This document shows, one piece after another, positions 22,872 through 35,132 of a stretch of DNA of 64,000 nucleotides. The stretch is taken from contig JBEWZL010000184.1 of NCBI GenBank assembly GCA_045837725.1, positions 248,001 to 312,000 of the forward strand, written 5' to 3'. This stretch comes from Vermamoeba vermiformis (taxonomy: Eukaryota > Tubulinea > Echinamoebida). Below the pieces are notes generated by a model. The model was not told where the DNA came from. It saw only the letters and a program-made list of their open reading frames with translations, and did not search any database. Both the position numbers and the translations under genes were made by a program. How positions within the stretch are numbered: position 1 is the stretch's first letter; every line of letters starts with the position of its first letter.

Positions 22872-23191
22872 ATGAACGGTCAATCTACCTCCGGTAACGG
22901 TCTGCAAGCAGTTTTCAACAACGGAACTTTTGGGCTTACCGTGATCGCGGTTCCCACTTTCCCCACCCCCACTCCCACGCAGTCGACTTCCCCTACCACC
23001 CCTGAACCCACCTACGAGCCAACTTACGAGTGTTCATACAACTCAACTGAGAACTGCATGAGCGAATGGGCTTAATGGATAAGATTCCAACAGTTCTGTC
23101 GAATCAGGTCTCACCACAGCTCACCGAATTGCTTGCTGATGTTGCAAGCATTGGACAGAATATCTCTGCTTTATCAGACGATTTGTCATAG
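22872..23191 (+). CDS. Two overlapping small ORFs, Pro/Thr-rich then helical
   Basis: The first ORF (22872-23075, 67 codons) starts MNGQSTSGNGLQAVFNNG and becomes a Pro/Thr-rich stretch with TYEPTYECSYNSTENC. Its TAA overlaps the ATG of a second ORF (23075-23191, 38 codons; MDKIPTVLSNQVSPQLTELL) as TAATG. Overlapping stops and starts are unusual in nuclear genes, so an unrecognised intron may join the two. I recognise no family. The purine/AC-rich leader (CACAACCAGCAAGCA) directly before the first ATG resembles a translated 5' leader. Treat as hypothetical. Confidence 0.35.
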
Positions 23192-23449
23192 CAAATTTCA
23201 ATAAAACGAGAGATATCTCATTTTATCTAATTTAACTTTAGATGTTGTAAAATTGTACTTGCTACGGTTGACTGTATTGAAGAAGTTAATGCACATGAAG
23301 CATCGTCGTAACGAATATGTTACGTTCTAACCGTTGCATTCCAAACTTATCGTATGCGCCATTGGTGTTAATGGTTTTTTGGGGTCTAAATTTAACGACA
23401 AAGAACCGAGAAAAAATATCGCATTCTTTTTTGATCTTCTACAAGGCAC

Positions 23450-24697
23450 ATGCAAGCAACACAAAACAAACGAAAAGCAGAAGTCGATAATAACGATCGT
23501 CCGGCTAAAAAGCAGGCAACAGAGATGTCTAGCAAAGCCGATCTACACAATATCTTTCTGCTCGATGAATTAGTCGAGCAGATCGTGTCAAATTTATTAA
23601 CAAAACCCAAGGCGATTTTAAATATTGGAATGGTCTCTAAAAGGTTCGCTGAGATTATTATTTTAATACTTCGAATTTTAATTGATTTATTTTTGTTGGA
23701 TCAGGCATAATCAATTAGTTCACAGCAAGGCAATGTGGAAACGATTTGGGTTCACCGATCATATCAGCAATGCAGATATAATGCCTTCAGTGCACCTCAA
23801 ATTTTTATTGAACAGTTTGAGGATCAACCACATCCGCAAGAAAACTGCTCGAGAGCTCATTTGGTTAGAAAAAGAGGCTAACGATATGTACGGCGAAGGA
23901 GTATATGGGATAGAGGTTATTCAAGACTATCTCAATGCCACATCTGTCAGAGACTTTCTTATGAACAAAACGGTCACTGACGAAGCCTTTGGTGCGCTGT
24001 ATCATATAATGAGCAGGACATCGCTATTAAGACATCAAATTGATATGGACACGTTTGTGGAGCTGATCTTGAGCTCCGAAGAGCAGATTGAGCAAGAAAA
24101 ACTGAAACGTAAGCAACCAAATTGAATATCGTTTATTAAAAGCGCTTATTTTAGGCTTTGCCGTTAATCAGAACTCGCAAGATCAATTTTATCCCTATTC
24201 CTTTTCTGGATCGTACACCAGCGACCTGGATGATGGGGTTGCTTTCTACCGCCCGTTGCTTTACCTCGCAGAAATGACCGATGAAAATAAGCACGCTTGT
24301 GTTCTTAAGAGGTTCATCAGCCCCACTAAATTTGTTATTATGATGCAAGGCGCTAGCAGCAAATATTTCATTAAGGTAAAAATCATCTAAAATTGAAAGA
24401 GTAATTAATTAACTCAGATCTAATATTTTATACTAGCTCGATATGTCTAAGAATATTATAGAATGTTGCGGAGAGCTTCAGACCTATTTAGGCTACACTC
24501 AAAACAGTTTCCCACTTCAAACGCTGTTCCAACAATTCAATCCCAAATTCGCCGAATTATTCGAAGTGCCACTGACGCCTCGGTTAGCAGAGCTTGAGCG
24601 CAGTAAAATGTGTATGTGTCATTTTGACATGTTATCGGTGCTTGGTGGCCTTGAACCGACAAAGAGAAACATTCCATTTCTGAGAAAGAAAATGTAA
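23450..24697 (+). CDS. F-box protein, paralogous F-box to the gene at 701
   Basis: Start at ATG 23450 with a basic, NLS-like N-terminus (KRKAEVDNNDRPAKKQ). The F-box reads IFLLDELVEQIVSNLLTKPK, then AILNIGMVSKR, intron, HNQLVHSKAMWKRF. The intron (about 23644-23704) falls at the same codon and phase as in the gene at 701. Three further exons end at TAA 24697. The C-terminal 300 residues (for example YTSDLDDGVAFYRPLLYLAE and KRFISPTKFVIMMQGASSKY) match no family I know. Probably an SCF adaptor with a lineage-specific target-binding domain. Confidence 0.68.
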
Positions 24698-24745
24698 CGG
24701 AAACAAAACTGGTTTTTTATATACAGGAAATAAAGAGTCTATCTA

Positions 24746-27700
24746 CTATTTCTTATTATTAGTATTATTGTTGTTATGCATGTTAGGACTCGTAGCACTC
24801 TTACTCGGCTTACTCGATTTAATTTTGTCCTTGTCTTTCACGTTGCCTAAACTCGATTGCTTATGCATCTTTTTGATTTCTTTTTTGTCTTTTTTATGCG
24901 CCTTGTCATCGTGTTCATTATCATCAGCTTTTTTGGCCTCCTTAGTCTCGTCATTATTCTGATTATGACCTTCTTTAGGGTGCGCTAAATTTCGTTTGCT
25001 CGTGCTCGAAAACGAGTGTTTTAACGACTTGTAGAACGATTTCAAAAAGTTTTTGGACTGTTGTCGCTGGATCTGGGCTTTCTTGGCGTGTTCTTCATTC
25101 GTTTCTTCCAATTCTTTTTGCTTAGTATTGCTTACGACGATATTACTCATGTCGCTAAATGACCGCTTTCGTCTTGGCGTCGGAGAATTTTCACTGTCAG
25201 TGCCATTTTCTCCGCTGGTCGCCAAATGATTGGACTCTTCAATCTCTTCTACAGTCGGCTTATTTTGGATAATATCGTCAGTAGTCTTGCTCTTCTTTCG
25301 TTGCAGTAACGGTTTCTCATTGTTATTGTTGTTCACGGATCCTTTGCCGATCTTCGTGACTGATACAGACTTGCTATAATGAGCTCGACCAGGGCTATTA
25401 CCATAAAAGGTAAGTGTCACGTGACTTAATAATCTCCATTTTTAACTTACCTCTTGTCGCTTGCTCGGTCGGTTGAGGGTGACACGCTTTTGACGGAGAG
25501 TGAAATCTTTGTTGGTTCATTCTCTTTGTTAGTATCGACTTGATCTTCTTTTTTCTCGTTTGGCTCTTTCACAATATGGTCTTCTAATCGTGTAACTTTT
25601 TCGGGTTTTTGTTCGGAGCTCTTTGGGCTTTCTAGGGCATGTTCTTCTTTCACAATATGGTCTTCTAGGCGTGAAATGTTTGCACCAGTGGCAGTCTCAG
25701 TATTCTTTTCATCTTGCCTTGTCTCAACGACCTCGCTAGCCTTTGGCTCAGGTTGACCAACCACAGCTGGTTCAACTGCTGCTGTGACACCTTGCTCTTC
25801 TTTGTGAGGGCTCGTGTTGCCAGAGTTCGGACTCGTATTGTTATTGCTGTTCGATTGCTGCGGTGTCTCGTGCCCGTCTCTCACGAACGAGACTGAGCCC
25901 TCGAGTGACTGCGATTCGCTGATTTCATTGAACGAGTTAGTGCGAGACACAACACGATCAAGCTCGCCTGTTCTAACTGATAATCGCATAGGACTGATAA
26001 TACAAAATATACATTAGTTTAATTGATTCATCGTCGATCATTTACACTTTGTCTGGGTACCTTAGCATGTCTCGAGAAGATTTCTGTCGGGTCGGTTCGG
26101 GACTGCTATTTTTGCTTGAGTTACTTGTGAAGCTGTCCACGAGACTAGCCACGGATACTTCCGTCTCAATCCTGCGCACTGGTGACTCAGGCCGGGGCTT
26201 AGTCACTGCACTTTGATTCGCAGCGGCGTTGAATGACGCGACACGTGACAGCACGGGTGAAGACGTTTGGTCGCCCGATTGGCGCTTGGGACTTGTAGCG
26301 GCAATAACGCGTTGGAAGGCTGAAGGCATGCTGCCTGAGCTCGAGTCCGTGCTCGGGACACGTTGGTGCTCTACTTTTTTGGGCCCAGCAGGAGCTTGCT
26401 TTGTGCCTGCTTTTGGCGGTGGACCATGTTTGACACCTGTCTTCGAAGGCGCGGTGCCTGGCTTGAACCCGGCTTTAGGCGGTTGTCCCTTTGCCGAGCC
26501 AATCTTCACGCCACCAGGGTTCTTAGCAACAGGAGCAACAACTTTCGTGGCTCCAGGAGGCGGCGTTGTCACTTGAATGGCCTCAGTGGCTGGCTCTGGC
26601 GTGGGTGTTGGAGTCGGTGTTTGCGCAGGTTTTGTCTCGTCTTTCTCGGGGATGACAGGCACCATAGCACCACTGCGAGGCCGTGACTTTTTAGTAGCTG
26701 GGATTGGCAATGGTGGGGCAGCTGCGTTTAGAATGCCCTTGGCGTTGGCTACAAGCAGACCTTGCGGCGATGATGCTGCACGTGACACAACGGGACTGTG
26801 AGTGACACTGCCGTTGTTGTGCGAGGCTGGTTTGATGGCACTGCCCGTTGAAGTTGTAGAGCCCAGTGAGCCTGTGCGACGAATGTGACGATTGCCGAAC
26901 TCGAGCCTTGACACTTCTGACGACGAGGACGAGTCAGAGGCCTCGGCATCGGATCCTGCATCGGAGTTGTGGTCCAATGCGTGCTCACGAATCTCGTCTT
27001 CTTCTTTGCTAGCGGCTGTTTCGGACACTTCGAGCACGTCAGGCAATGACGGCTGAATAACGGTAGGTTTAATGGCCTTCATCGATGATGACTTGCGTAG
27101 CACTCGTGCAGCGGGCTAAAAATAAATACATTAGTATATATTTAAGGTATATTAATAGGACCGGTATACCTTGTCTTCTTGAGCCATCGTCTTTGATTTT
27201 TTAAGTCCTGCTCGTGATTTTCTTCGAAGTTTTTCAATGACTTTCTGCCTACTTTCAGTCGTTGTAGTGTTGTTGGCTTTTTGCGTGGCAGTCGGAATTT
27301 CAACAGGCTTAGTTGTCGTGTTCGTATTGGTTTGGACTTCGGTCTTAGTGGCATCAGTGTCTTTAGAACTCTTGCTCGGTTGCGATACTTTGACCTTAAA
27401 TAACGTCGATCTATTGTTCTCGTCATCTCTGCCTTCTTTTAACGGGTATTCCGTGCGAGATCTGCGTTGAAATTTCAACTGCTTCTTTCGTGCAAAATTG
27501 TACTTCTGTTGGATAATCGAATTACTACGGAACTTCTTCATATTTTCTTCGAGATTGGCGTTTTTGTTGGAATTTCGCGTCGTCTTTTGTTGTTTCATTT
27601 TTGTCATCAAACTATTGATCGTTGCTTCGTTCAACTGTAGAGCGACTTTTTCATGAACCGCATCGAATCCCCTATACAACGCATTATTAGCCATATATAG

Positions 27701-29463
27701 TAGGTCCCGGGTACTCAACATTAAACCACTATTGGGCTTAAAAATATATAATAGAAAAGTACTTACGTGGCGTCAACTATGGGTCTCAAGCTGGTCGGAG
27801 ATTCCAGGAGTCGAGGCGACGAAGGATTAGCGCCGTGTGATTGGACAGGAGTCAATTGAATTCTCTTGCGTTCTCCCTGCAACAACTCTTTCTCCATCTC
27901 CTTGGCTTTGTGGATCAGCTTGTTCAACTCCCAGATGTGCTTTGACGGTGACTCCGTGAACTCGAGGTCCCTCTATAATATCATAGTTAGAATGCTACTT
28001 GCCTATTATAGGGAAAAGAAATGTCAAATAGATAGTGCTTGACAGTGGCGCACATTTGACACGTGTCAAACTGCGTGTCAACGCCGATAACAAATAAAAT
28101 AATAATTATTCAATGAAAGGGTGAATTATACAGCTATTATAATATTATGCTCACCTGAGTTTCATCCAATTGATCGCGGATCTCGCCCACAAGATCTTTG
28201 GGCAAGTTTGGAGTGGGCAGCTTATTATTAGCACGATGTATTTGATCGATTCTAATGGGATTAGTCTTCTTAACTTTTTCTTCGGGCGATAATTTGCTAA
28301 GATCATCGAGGTCCTTATTTTTGTCTTTCTCCTTATCCTTGTCTTTGGACGACTTTTTGTTACCAGATCTCGATCTGGTTGTCGTAGGCAAATTCGTCAA
28401 ACTATTCTGAGCACTGCCGCTGCCTCCTCTATAAGATCTCTCGAGCTCTTTGTCGCTATTTTTAATAGCAATAACGGCACTAGTGTTGAGAGTCGTGGTC
28501 GCACCACTTTTGCTAAGTTTGGTCGTTGTATCGGTGACGGATGTGCTCATCGAGGTGTCAGAACTGTTCGTAGGACCAGTTATAATAGTAACACTATGAT
28601 CTTTGGCGTATTTTTTGAACGAGAAAATCAACGCTGTCATGAGCTGCGCGTTGCCATCGACAATGTCTACAAAATTTAAATATTAGTAATCAAATATTAG
28701 AATATTAAAGTTTTTATAATTTTGTAGCCTTAAGCTATCCAGAAGTATAGAAGATCCGCCTAAAAATAAAATTTCAATTATTTCTTACCTTCAGGCTCAC
28801 AGCCAGCTGTCTTGATATTAAAATGTTCCAAGCATCTAAATGCGCTTCGTACATTCTCCAGCTGCTCGTCACGAGATTTTGGAAACGGCTGATCACCGTA
28901 CCGAACGGGAGATCTTGTGATTCGGTTAAAATTTAGTTATTCGGCGTTGATATACGCGAGCAATAATATGAATTATAATATGACCATAGCTCAGATACAA
29001 TATATTAAAGGATAAAATGATGGAGAACTTACTTTTTAAATTTGAGTCCTAGCGAATCTACATTCTTGCCGGTGATTATCTGCGAAATATTTATTAATTG
29101 AGCGCATCTTTTAAATGTTGGATAATAAAACGAAGCTCTTCGTTTAAAGTTGAATTTTACGTGCAAAGAAAATATTCAGAATAAATCTATCGCGTTACAC
29201 TTACCTCTATTAAATTAAGCAAAATAACTCCGTCTCGAAGATCTCTTGATAGATCATTCACTACAAAGCGTGAGTTAAAATCTGATCCTTTCATTTTGAA
29301 ATTGCAACAAGAATTCGATATGACACGGCCAAATAACGGCATCAAATTAATAATGATTCTTACCGACGAGACTTCGCTGATTTAATAGTGAATTTAGCCA
29401 AGAAATATAGCCCGGAGCTTTATTTGTTTCCCAAGATCGAGGACTCAAAACAGTCTGAGCCAT
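24746..29463 (-). CDS. Calponin-homology domain protein with long disordered tail
   Basis: Start at ATG 29463 (MAQTVLSPRSWETNKAPGYI). Four or five small exons build one CH domain: ISWLNSLLNQRS, VNDLSRDLRDGVILLNLIE, IITGKNVDSLGLKFKK, EQLENVRSAFRCLEHFNIKT and GNAQLMTALIFSFKKYA. This is the order of actin- or microtubule-binding CH folds. The remaining 1,200 or so residues on five long exons are Ser/Lys/Pro/Thr-rich and look disordered, with a basic helical patch around 27590-27700 (NLEENMKKFRSNSIIQQKYN) and two copies of RLEDHIVKE near 25560-25680. A single CH domain with a disordered tail suggests a cytoskeletal scaffold. That all exons belong to one gene is inferred from matching splice phases and the absence of start or stop signals between them. 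The stop is TAG at 24746-24748. Confidence 0.72.
28057..28068. repeat. Palindrome TGACACGTGTCA, copy 3 (intron)
   Basis: Same word in an intron of the CH-domain gene, within a longer inverted repeat (TTTGACACGTGTCAAA). Confidence 0.9.
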
Positions 29464-29840
29464 GCTCGAGCCTTTGGAAGAATAGCCGATATAAATATTA
29501 CGAGGCTATTGGACTCGTGGTGTCGCGTTAAAGGTTCTATTTTGCAGCAAACGAAAATAGTTGAAAGTTGACATTTCGATTGACAGGTGAGAAGGGAGGT
29601 CGAAAATTCAGACCGTTTTTTTTTTCGTATTTTATTGGCTTTATTAGCAAGGTTACCACATTAATGACCAATAAAGGTCGGATATTCAAAGCTAAATCGC
29701 TTTAATCGACAGATCTTGTACTCGATCTTCTACTCGTCAAGATCTTGTTGTTGCTTCTGTTTGGAGAACTGCAAACTTTTAATTTTATAATCAAGAAGTT
29801 AATTAATAGAAAGCCAGGCCATTGCATTAACTTAGAAAAA
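29464..29840. promoter_or_regulatory. Shared upstream region of CH-domain gene and receptor kinase
   Basis: The 377 bp between two divergent start codons must hold both promoters. It contains a T-run at about 29617-29626. No ORF or RNA gene is visible. Confidence 0.35.
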
Positions 29841-32800
29841 ATGTAGGTCGATCAAGTGACAAGATTTGGGACGGATAATTAACGCTTTGTTATAGGCTAA
29901 ATCAGTGGACAAAAATCTCGATATTTTTTGTGGCTTTGATACTTGCTGCATCCTTGACAAACGGTACGCACAGCGATTTTTAGTCCACTGCAATCTTCAA
30001 TTCGTTATTCTCCTTTTAAATTCGCTTAATACCTGGTCATTTTACCAATTCGCTATTCTAATTTAATATTTTAGCGTGTTTTTCCCCGTTTAATATGACG
30101 ATACCTCGCCCGCAGATGTCGATCGTGGAGGCAAAAGACAATTTCTTCTTCATTGGAGGAGGAACCGAACCTCAGCCAATTATAGACATTTACGATGCCA
30201 AGGCGAACATTTGGAGACCTCAGATCCAGCTGTCGGATCAACTGCGACGATTTGCCGGTGCGACAGTAGATTCGAAAGCAATTTTCATCGGCTCTTATAA
30301 AAATGATACTGATGAACTATTCATATACGATATTGATAGCGAAAAGATATGGCAAATTCCAGTCTCTCATAATTTTTCTGTTATCCCTGATTGGCAAGAC
30401 GAATGGAGATCTATTTCAGTTGGAACCAAAGCGTACTTCGTTAACAGCAATAGAGTGGTTATAGTAGACGTATATACCAACACATCAATGACTATACAAA
30501 GTCTAGCTGGACAAAATCCCAAAGCAACGACGAACGGAACACATCTGATCCTGGCTGGCTATCAATTATCGCTGCTAAATTTGGAAACATTAGAGTGGAC
30601 TAGAGAATCAAGTTTTGGCATTTCCTTACCAATAGCAGTATTTTATATCAATGATACGAGAAGAACACTGATTGTGGTCGATTACAAGAACCTGTACGTG
30701 ACCTCGTTGGATGAGCTTAACGGCCAATCAATAGTGTCACTCAAAGAGTCTGCTAGCGCAGCCAATTTGATAGACGATGCTATTTATCTTGTGGGCCAGA
30801 CCGGAGTTACCGTTGTTTATTACGCTAACGTTGGACGTTCAACACAGTATGACCAAGTTACGAACGTTTTTTATCAGCTCGGAAGCACGGATATTCAAGC
30901 ACATCGGTCGATAGTATACAAAGGATCCATATACTACACTTCAAGAACGCCAGCAGTTTATCGAATGGATCTGCAATGGTTATTTGTCGACATGGATCTG
31001 CAGGTGAACAACGCCACCGACTACGCATTTGCAACAGCTGTCAACGGATACTACCTCTACTTCAACATAGAAGCTTCATCGATCCACTATTATAAACTGT
31101 CAACTGGCCAATTAGGAATCGTCGAACAACGAAATTTCCCGTCATCATTCAGCCAAGACAGCACTGCGTCAATTGGCAACAAGCTTCTCGTGCTAAGATA
31201 TCCAGAGTACGATACTTTCCACTTTGAAAGTGGCTCTTGGAACACATCAGCCTTGCCGTACAATGTGTCGAACTACTTTGCTGTCAGCAACAATGACAAG
31301 TACGGTTTGTTCTACAATGATGCAGATCCGGAATATTTTTACTTGTTCAACGTGGCTCAGAATAACTGGACAAGCATTGACGCGAAGATCAACGGAACTT
31401 ATCTTTTTATCGTGCAAGACAACCTTGTCGTTGTGACAGTCGACGGCCAGTTGAACATTTACGACATTTTGACGCGACAATGGCGTTCACCAGCGTTGGA
31501 GCCAAGTGATATGATAGTAGCGACTCAATACGAAACAAGTATCGTCATAGTTTCAAGAGCTGATTCAACGACAAATCTAGTGATGTATGATGTTTTGCAA
31601 GCCACATCCACCGAAATGAAGGGATTTGTTGGAAAGCTTGGAACAACAGTGGAAACTTATGGAGACTTTATCGTGTTTGCTTATGCAACTGATAACGCGG
31701 AAACTCAGACCATTAGAGTCGCTGTATTCAACGTCAAAATGTTTTCGTGGAACACCGTGGATCTGCCTCCCAACTTTAGCAACAATGGTTTGGTACTCAA
31801 TATTAACAACAACTTAGCGTATTTGGCAAGACCTGAACGCGTTGAAGTCGTTGATTTGGTCACGCTAGCTGTCAGTACAATCTCGGTTCCAATCAACCTT
31901 CCGAGCGAAATCCTGTTTGTTGGCAACAAAGTGGGATTCCTCAGCTACTCTCAACAAACAATATTATTCACTATGTACGATAGTACGATCAAGACGTCAA
32001 CGCAACTTCAATTCGATTTTCGCTATTTCGGAAATGGAAAAAGTCTCCGTCTTACAGACAATTATTTTATCGCTCAGCTACAAGGCAAAATTCAGTTCTT
32101 GGAATTTCCGACCTTATTCAATGCAATGTCAGACGCGAAGATCTTCATTGGCCAATCAGCTAACTTTACTGCGACTCCAAGCGGAAAAATATTTTCTCGC
32201 GCGTACTGGCAAGACAAATATGGAAACAATTTAGGAAATGGATTCACTCTGCCATTGCGCAATGTCTCGCTCAATGACGGAGGCGCGTACACAATCAACA
32301 TCTTCGATCAATGCCAACAACAAATGCAACAAAGTGCTCAGTTAGTGGTCTACGATGCACCGCTCTTCTCGTCTATTCTTAGCGACGTTGTAGTCCTTTG
32401 CAACAGCAGCACGATTGTATCAACGAGCGCGTTTGGCGAACAAGTGCAATATGCGTGGACCATTGACGGTGCGTTGGTCCCCGGCAACTCTTCGCAAGTC
32501 AACATCACAGTCGATAACCTTCGCTGCGAATCAAACCACAAGCTGTGCGCCATTGCGTCGAATCCTTCTGGCTCCTCTCAAATGTGCTCGTTTCTGGAGG
32601 TCTTGTCAGTCGACTCCGTATTCGACGGTCCCCGCCCCTATGTCGAACAAAGCCTATGGTTCTCGGAATCTCAAATCAATCTCCACGTGCAATTGCTCGA
32701 CCCCGAATGCACTAACCACACTTGGCTGATGAACGGTGCTAGTATGGGCGTCTATGGAACTCAGCAAAGTGACATTACAGTGCATATGTCAACCAAGCTT

Positions 32801-34347
32801 GAAGACACCGAGTTCCAAGTAGAAGCATTGTGCATCAACAACGTGATCAGATCTCGCCCTTACAAATTCAAGAACATCACCTCATTGACTCCGTTAGGCC
32901 TTTCGTTGATTGTCATCAGTATTGCTTTAGTCATAGCAGTTCCTATATTAGTTAGTATCGGGTACCGAAGAAGACTCAATCGCAGCAAGAGACAGCAAAT
33001 GGATCTAGAAATGCGTTTGTCACAAGCCAAAACCGAGTCAATTAGAGCAAAAGATAATGTCACAATCCTTCAGCCAACGACTTGGGAGTGGCTCCCGACC
33101 GACGACTACACTTACAAGGCAATCCAGGAGCTGCCATTCAACGTTGACTTTTCAGCACTGAATTTCTCATCAAAGAACGCGGTTGAAGTTGATGTGTTCG
33201 TACAGGGCGACATCGCTTTCAGCTCAAAGAACAGCGGAAAAGGAGTCAAAATGCCGCTCTTGGGCTCCAATCACCACGTTGACATCTACGTCCCGAAATC
33301 TCCCAAGTACGAGATCATCGCCGAGCCGTCCAGTTTTGAAGTCAACTCTAAAGCTCCAGTGCAAGCGACAGTCTCGTCGAAATTAAGAATGACAGCCAGG
33401 TGCAACATCTGCTTGATCGTAGTCTGCGAACAAGATCAGACCTATTCAGCCATCGAATTCAAAATAGAAAGTAAGCCTTCAATGTGGATCGATATCGAAG
33501 AAGTACAAATGACTGAAGAGTTTCTTGGTGGAGGAGGGTAAGCCCGTGAATCTAAAACATTTAAGTAGTCTGACTCGCTAATACTGTTGCTAGATTTGGT
33601 TCTGTGACACGTGGTGTTTATCGTGGCCAAGACGTTGCCGTTAAAAAACTACTTTTGCAAGCAGTCCCCGAAGAGATCATCACAGAGTTCGAGCGCGAAG
33701 TCTCGCTCATGAAGAGCTTGCATCATCCTAATATTGTTCAGTTCGTCGGAGCCTCGAATGTGCAAAACAATCTTTCCATCGTGATCGAGTTTGCGCCACT
33801 TGGAAGTCTCGCCAGTGTGATGAAGAAACAGCGACTCGCACAGAACCTCAAACTTGTCATGCTTATAGAGACCGCCAAGGCACTTCAGTTCTTACACTCG
33901 AACGGAATTGTGCATCGCGACATCAAGCCACAAAATATCCTCGTTTTCTCGTTGGAACCAAAAGCAGCTGTTCATGTCAAACTGACGGACTTCGGCACTG
34001 CAAGATTTGTCCCAGACAACGCTACAAATGTCACGAGAAATATCGGAACATGTGGTTATATGGCACCAGAGTCATTGGGCAAGAAACCCAAAATAGCAAA
34101 GAGTGCGGATGTGTACAGTTTTGCAATCTTGATGTGGGAGGTCCTCTTCGAACGAGTCCCCTTTGAAAGCATGAACTGGCAATCAGATATTGAAGCGCAC
34201 GTGCTATCAGGCGAGAGATTGCCGTTCCCAACCTCGCCGCGCGTACAACCAGAGATCATACAATTGATCGAGGAATGCTGGCACCAAGACCCGTCAAAAA
34301 GACCCACAATCACTTCTGTTGCTCAACGAATAGCTGCCATTCTGTAG
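29841..34347 (+). CDS. Receptor-type TKL protein kinase with kelch-like and Ig-like ectodomain
   Basis: The start codon appears split by an intron: AT at 29841-29842, intron 29843-29895, then G, giving MLNQWTKISIFFVALILAAS, a good signal peptide. A second intron (about 29957-30073) leads into the long exon ending at 33537. The ectodomain starts with kelch-like blades (FFIGGGTEPQPIIDIYDAKA) and ends with Ig-like folds and Cys pairs (32140-32860). A membrane helix (LSLIVISIALVIAVPILVSI) lies near residue 965, followed by RRRLNRSK. A cytoplasmic MSP/ASH-like beta domain (33120-33460) precedes the kinase. The kinase has GGGGFGSV split by intron 33538-33593, VAVKK, HRDIKPQN, DFGTARF and YMAPESL, so it should be active. 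The TKL class and this layout resemble amoebozoan receptor kinases. About 1,425 residues. Confidence 0.88.
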
Positions 34348-35132
34348 AATATGTGTTTGTGTTCTGCTGGATGGTCTGAATTGACCTCATACCAAAGTGG
34401 AATAATTTTGACACTTGATGCAGGGCGGGTTGGAAGCACTCATTACAGCTAGCTGCTCTCTCGATTTTTATGTACGGACTCTATCTGAAGTTGTGGCTCG
34501 CATTGAATTAAACGCTTGCGTTTCTAATTAGGCTGGCGTGCTGCCAAAATATCGCGATTTGTTTGTCCCATTAACCCAAAACCAAAGCACAACACCACCA
34601 TGCACGTTAGATAAGAACGAAACATGACCGTTGGAAAAGCAGAATGAGAACTGATCAGCACGTGTATTCGTTACGCGTGTTGGATTCTAGTAAGCAGATG
34701 CAATCTTTTAACAATGCATACCTTATATGTATAATTTAGAACAATTAATTACAATTTTGATTTACTTACAAATGTGCCGCTATTGATTTGAACATGGTTC
34801 TTTCGCGAGGATGTGATAAATTATTTTATAAACAAAAATTAGTAGCGCGCTTCAATTCATCACTTCTTGCACCTCAATGAGGAAATTTAATTAAACATTT
34901 AACCCGAGATTAAATCTCCGGTGCGTATGTTCTAAATTTATTGCGCGCACCGGTATGCCTGATTGTGATTGATTTCGATTCTTTGACGAAGTTTTTTCCA
35001 ATAATTTATTGCGTCGAATTCGCACTCATTTTCAATTACATTACAACGAAGCAACCACACGTCGATTCGTAGGACAAAGGCATGTAAATGCATCACCAGT
35101 TTCTAACCTTTACTGACACTTCTATCATTAGG
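34348..35132. other. Intergenic stretch of 785 bp
   Basis: It separates the receptor kinase stop from the adhesin start. AT-rich blocks alternate with ordinary sequence. No ORF, tRNA or recognisable repeat is seen. It must contain the adhesin promoter; that gene's codon choice suggests strong expression. Confidence 0.35.

Noticed and set aside
26229-26801. Gly/Val-rich plus-strand frames opposite the CH-domain gene.
   Set aside because: They are antisense shadows of a Pro/Ala/Thr-rich exon.
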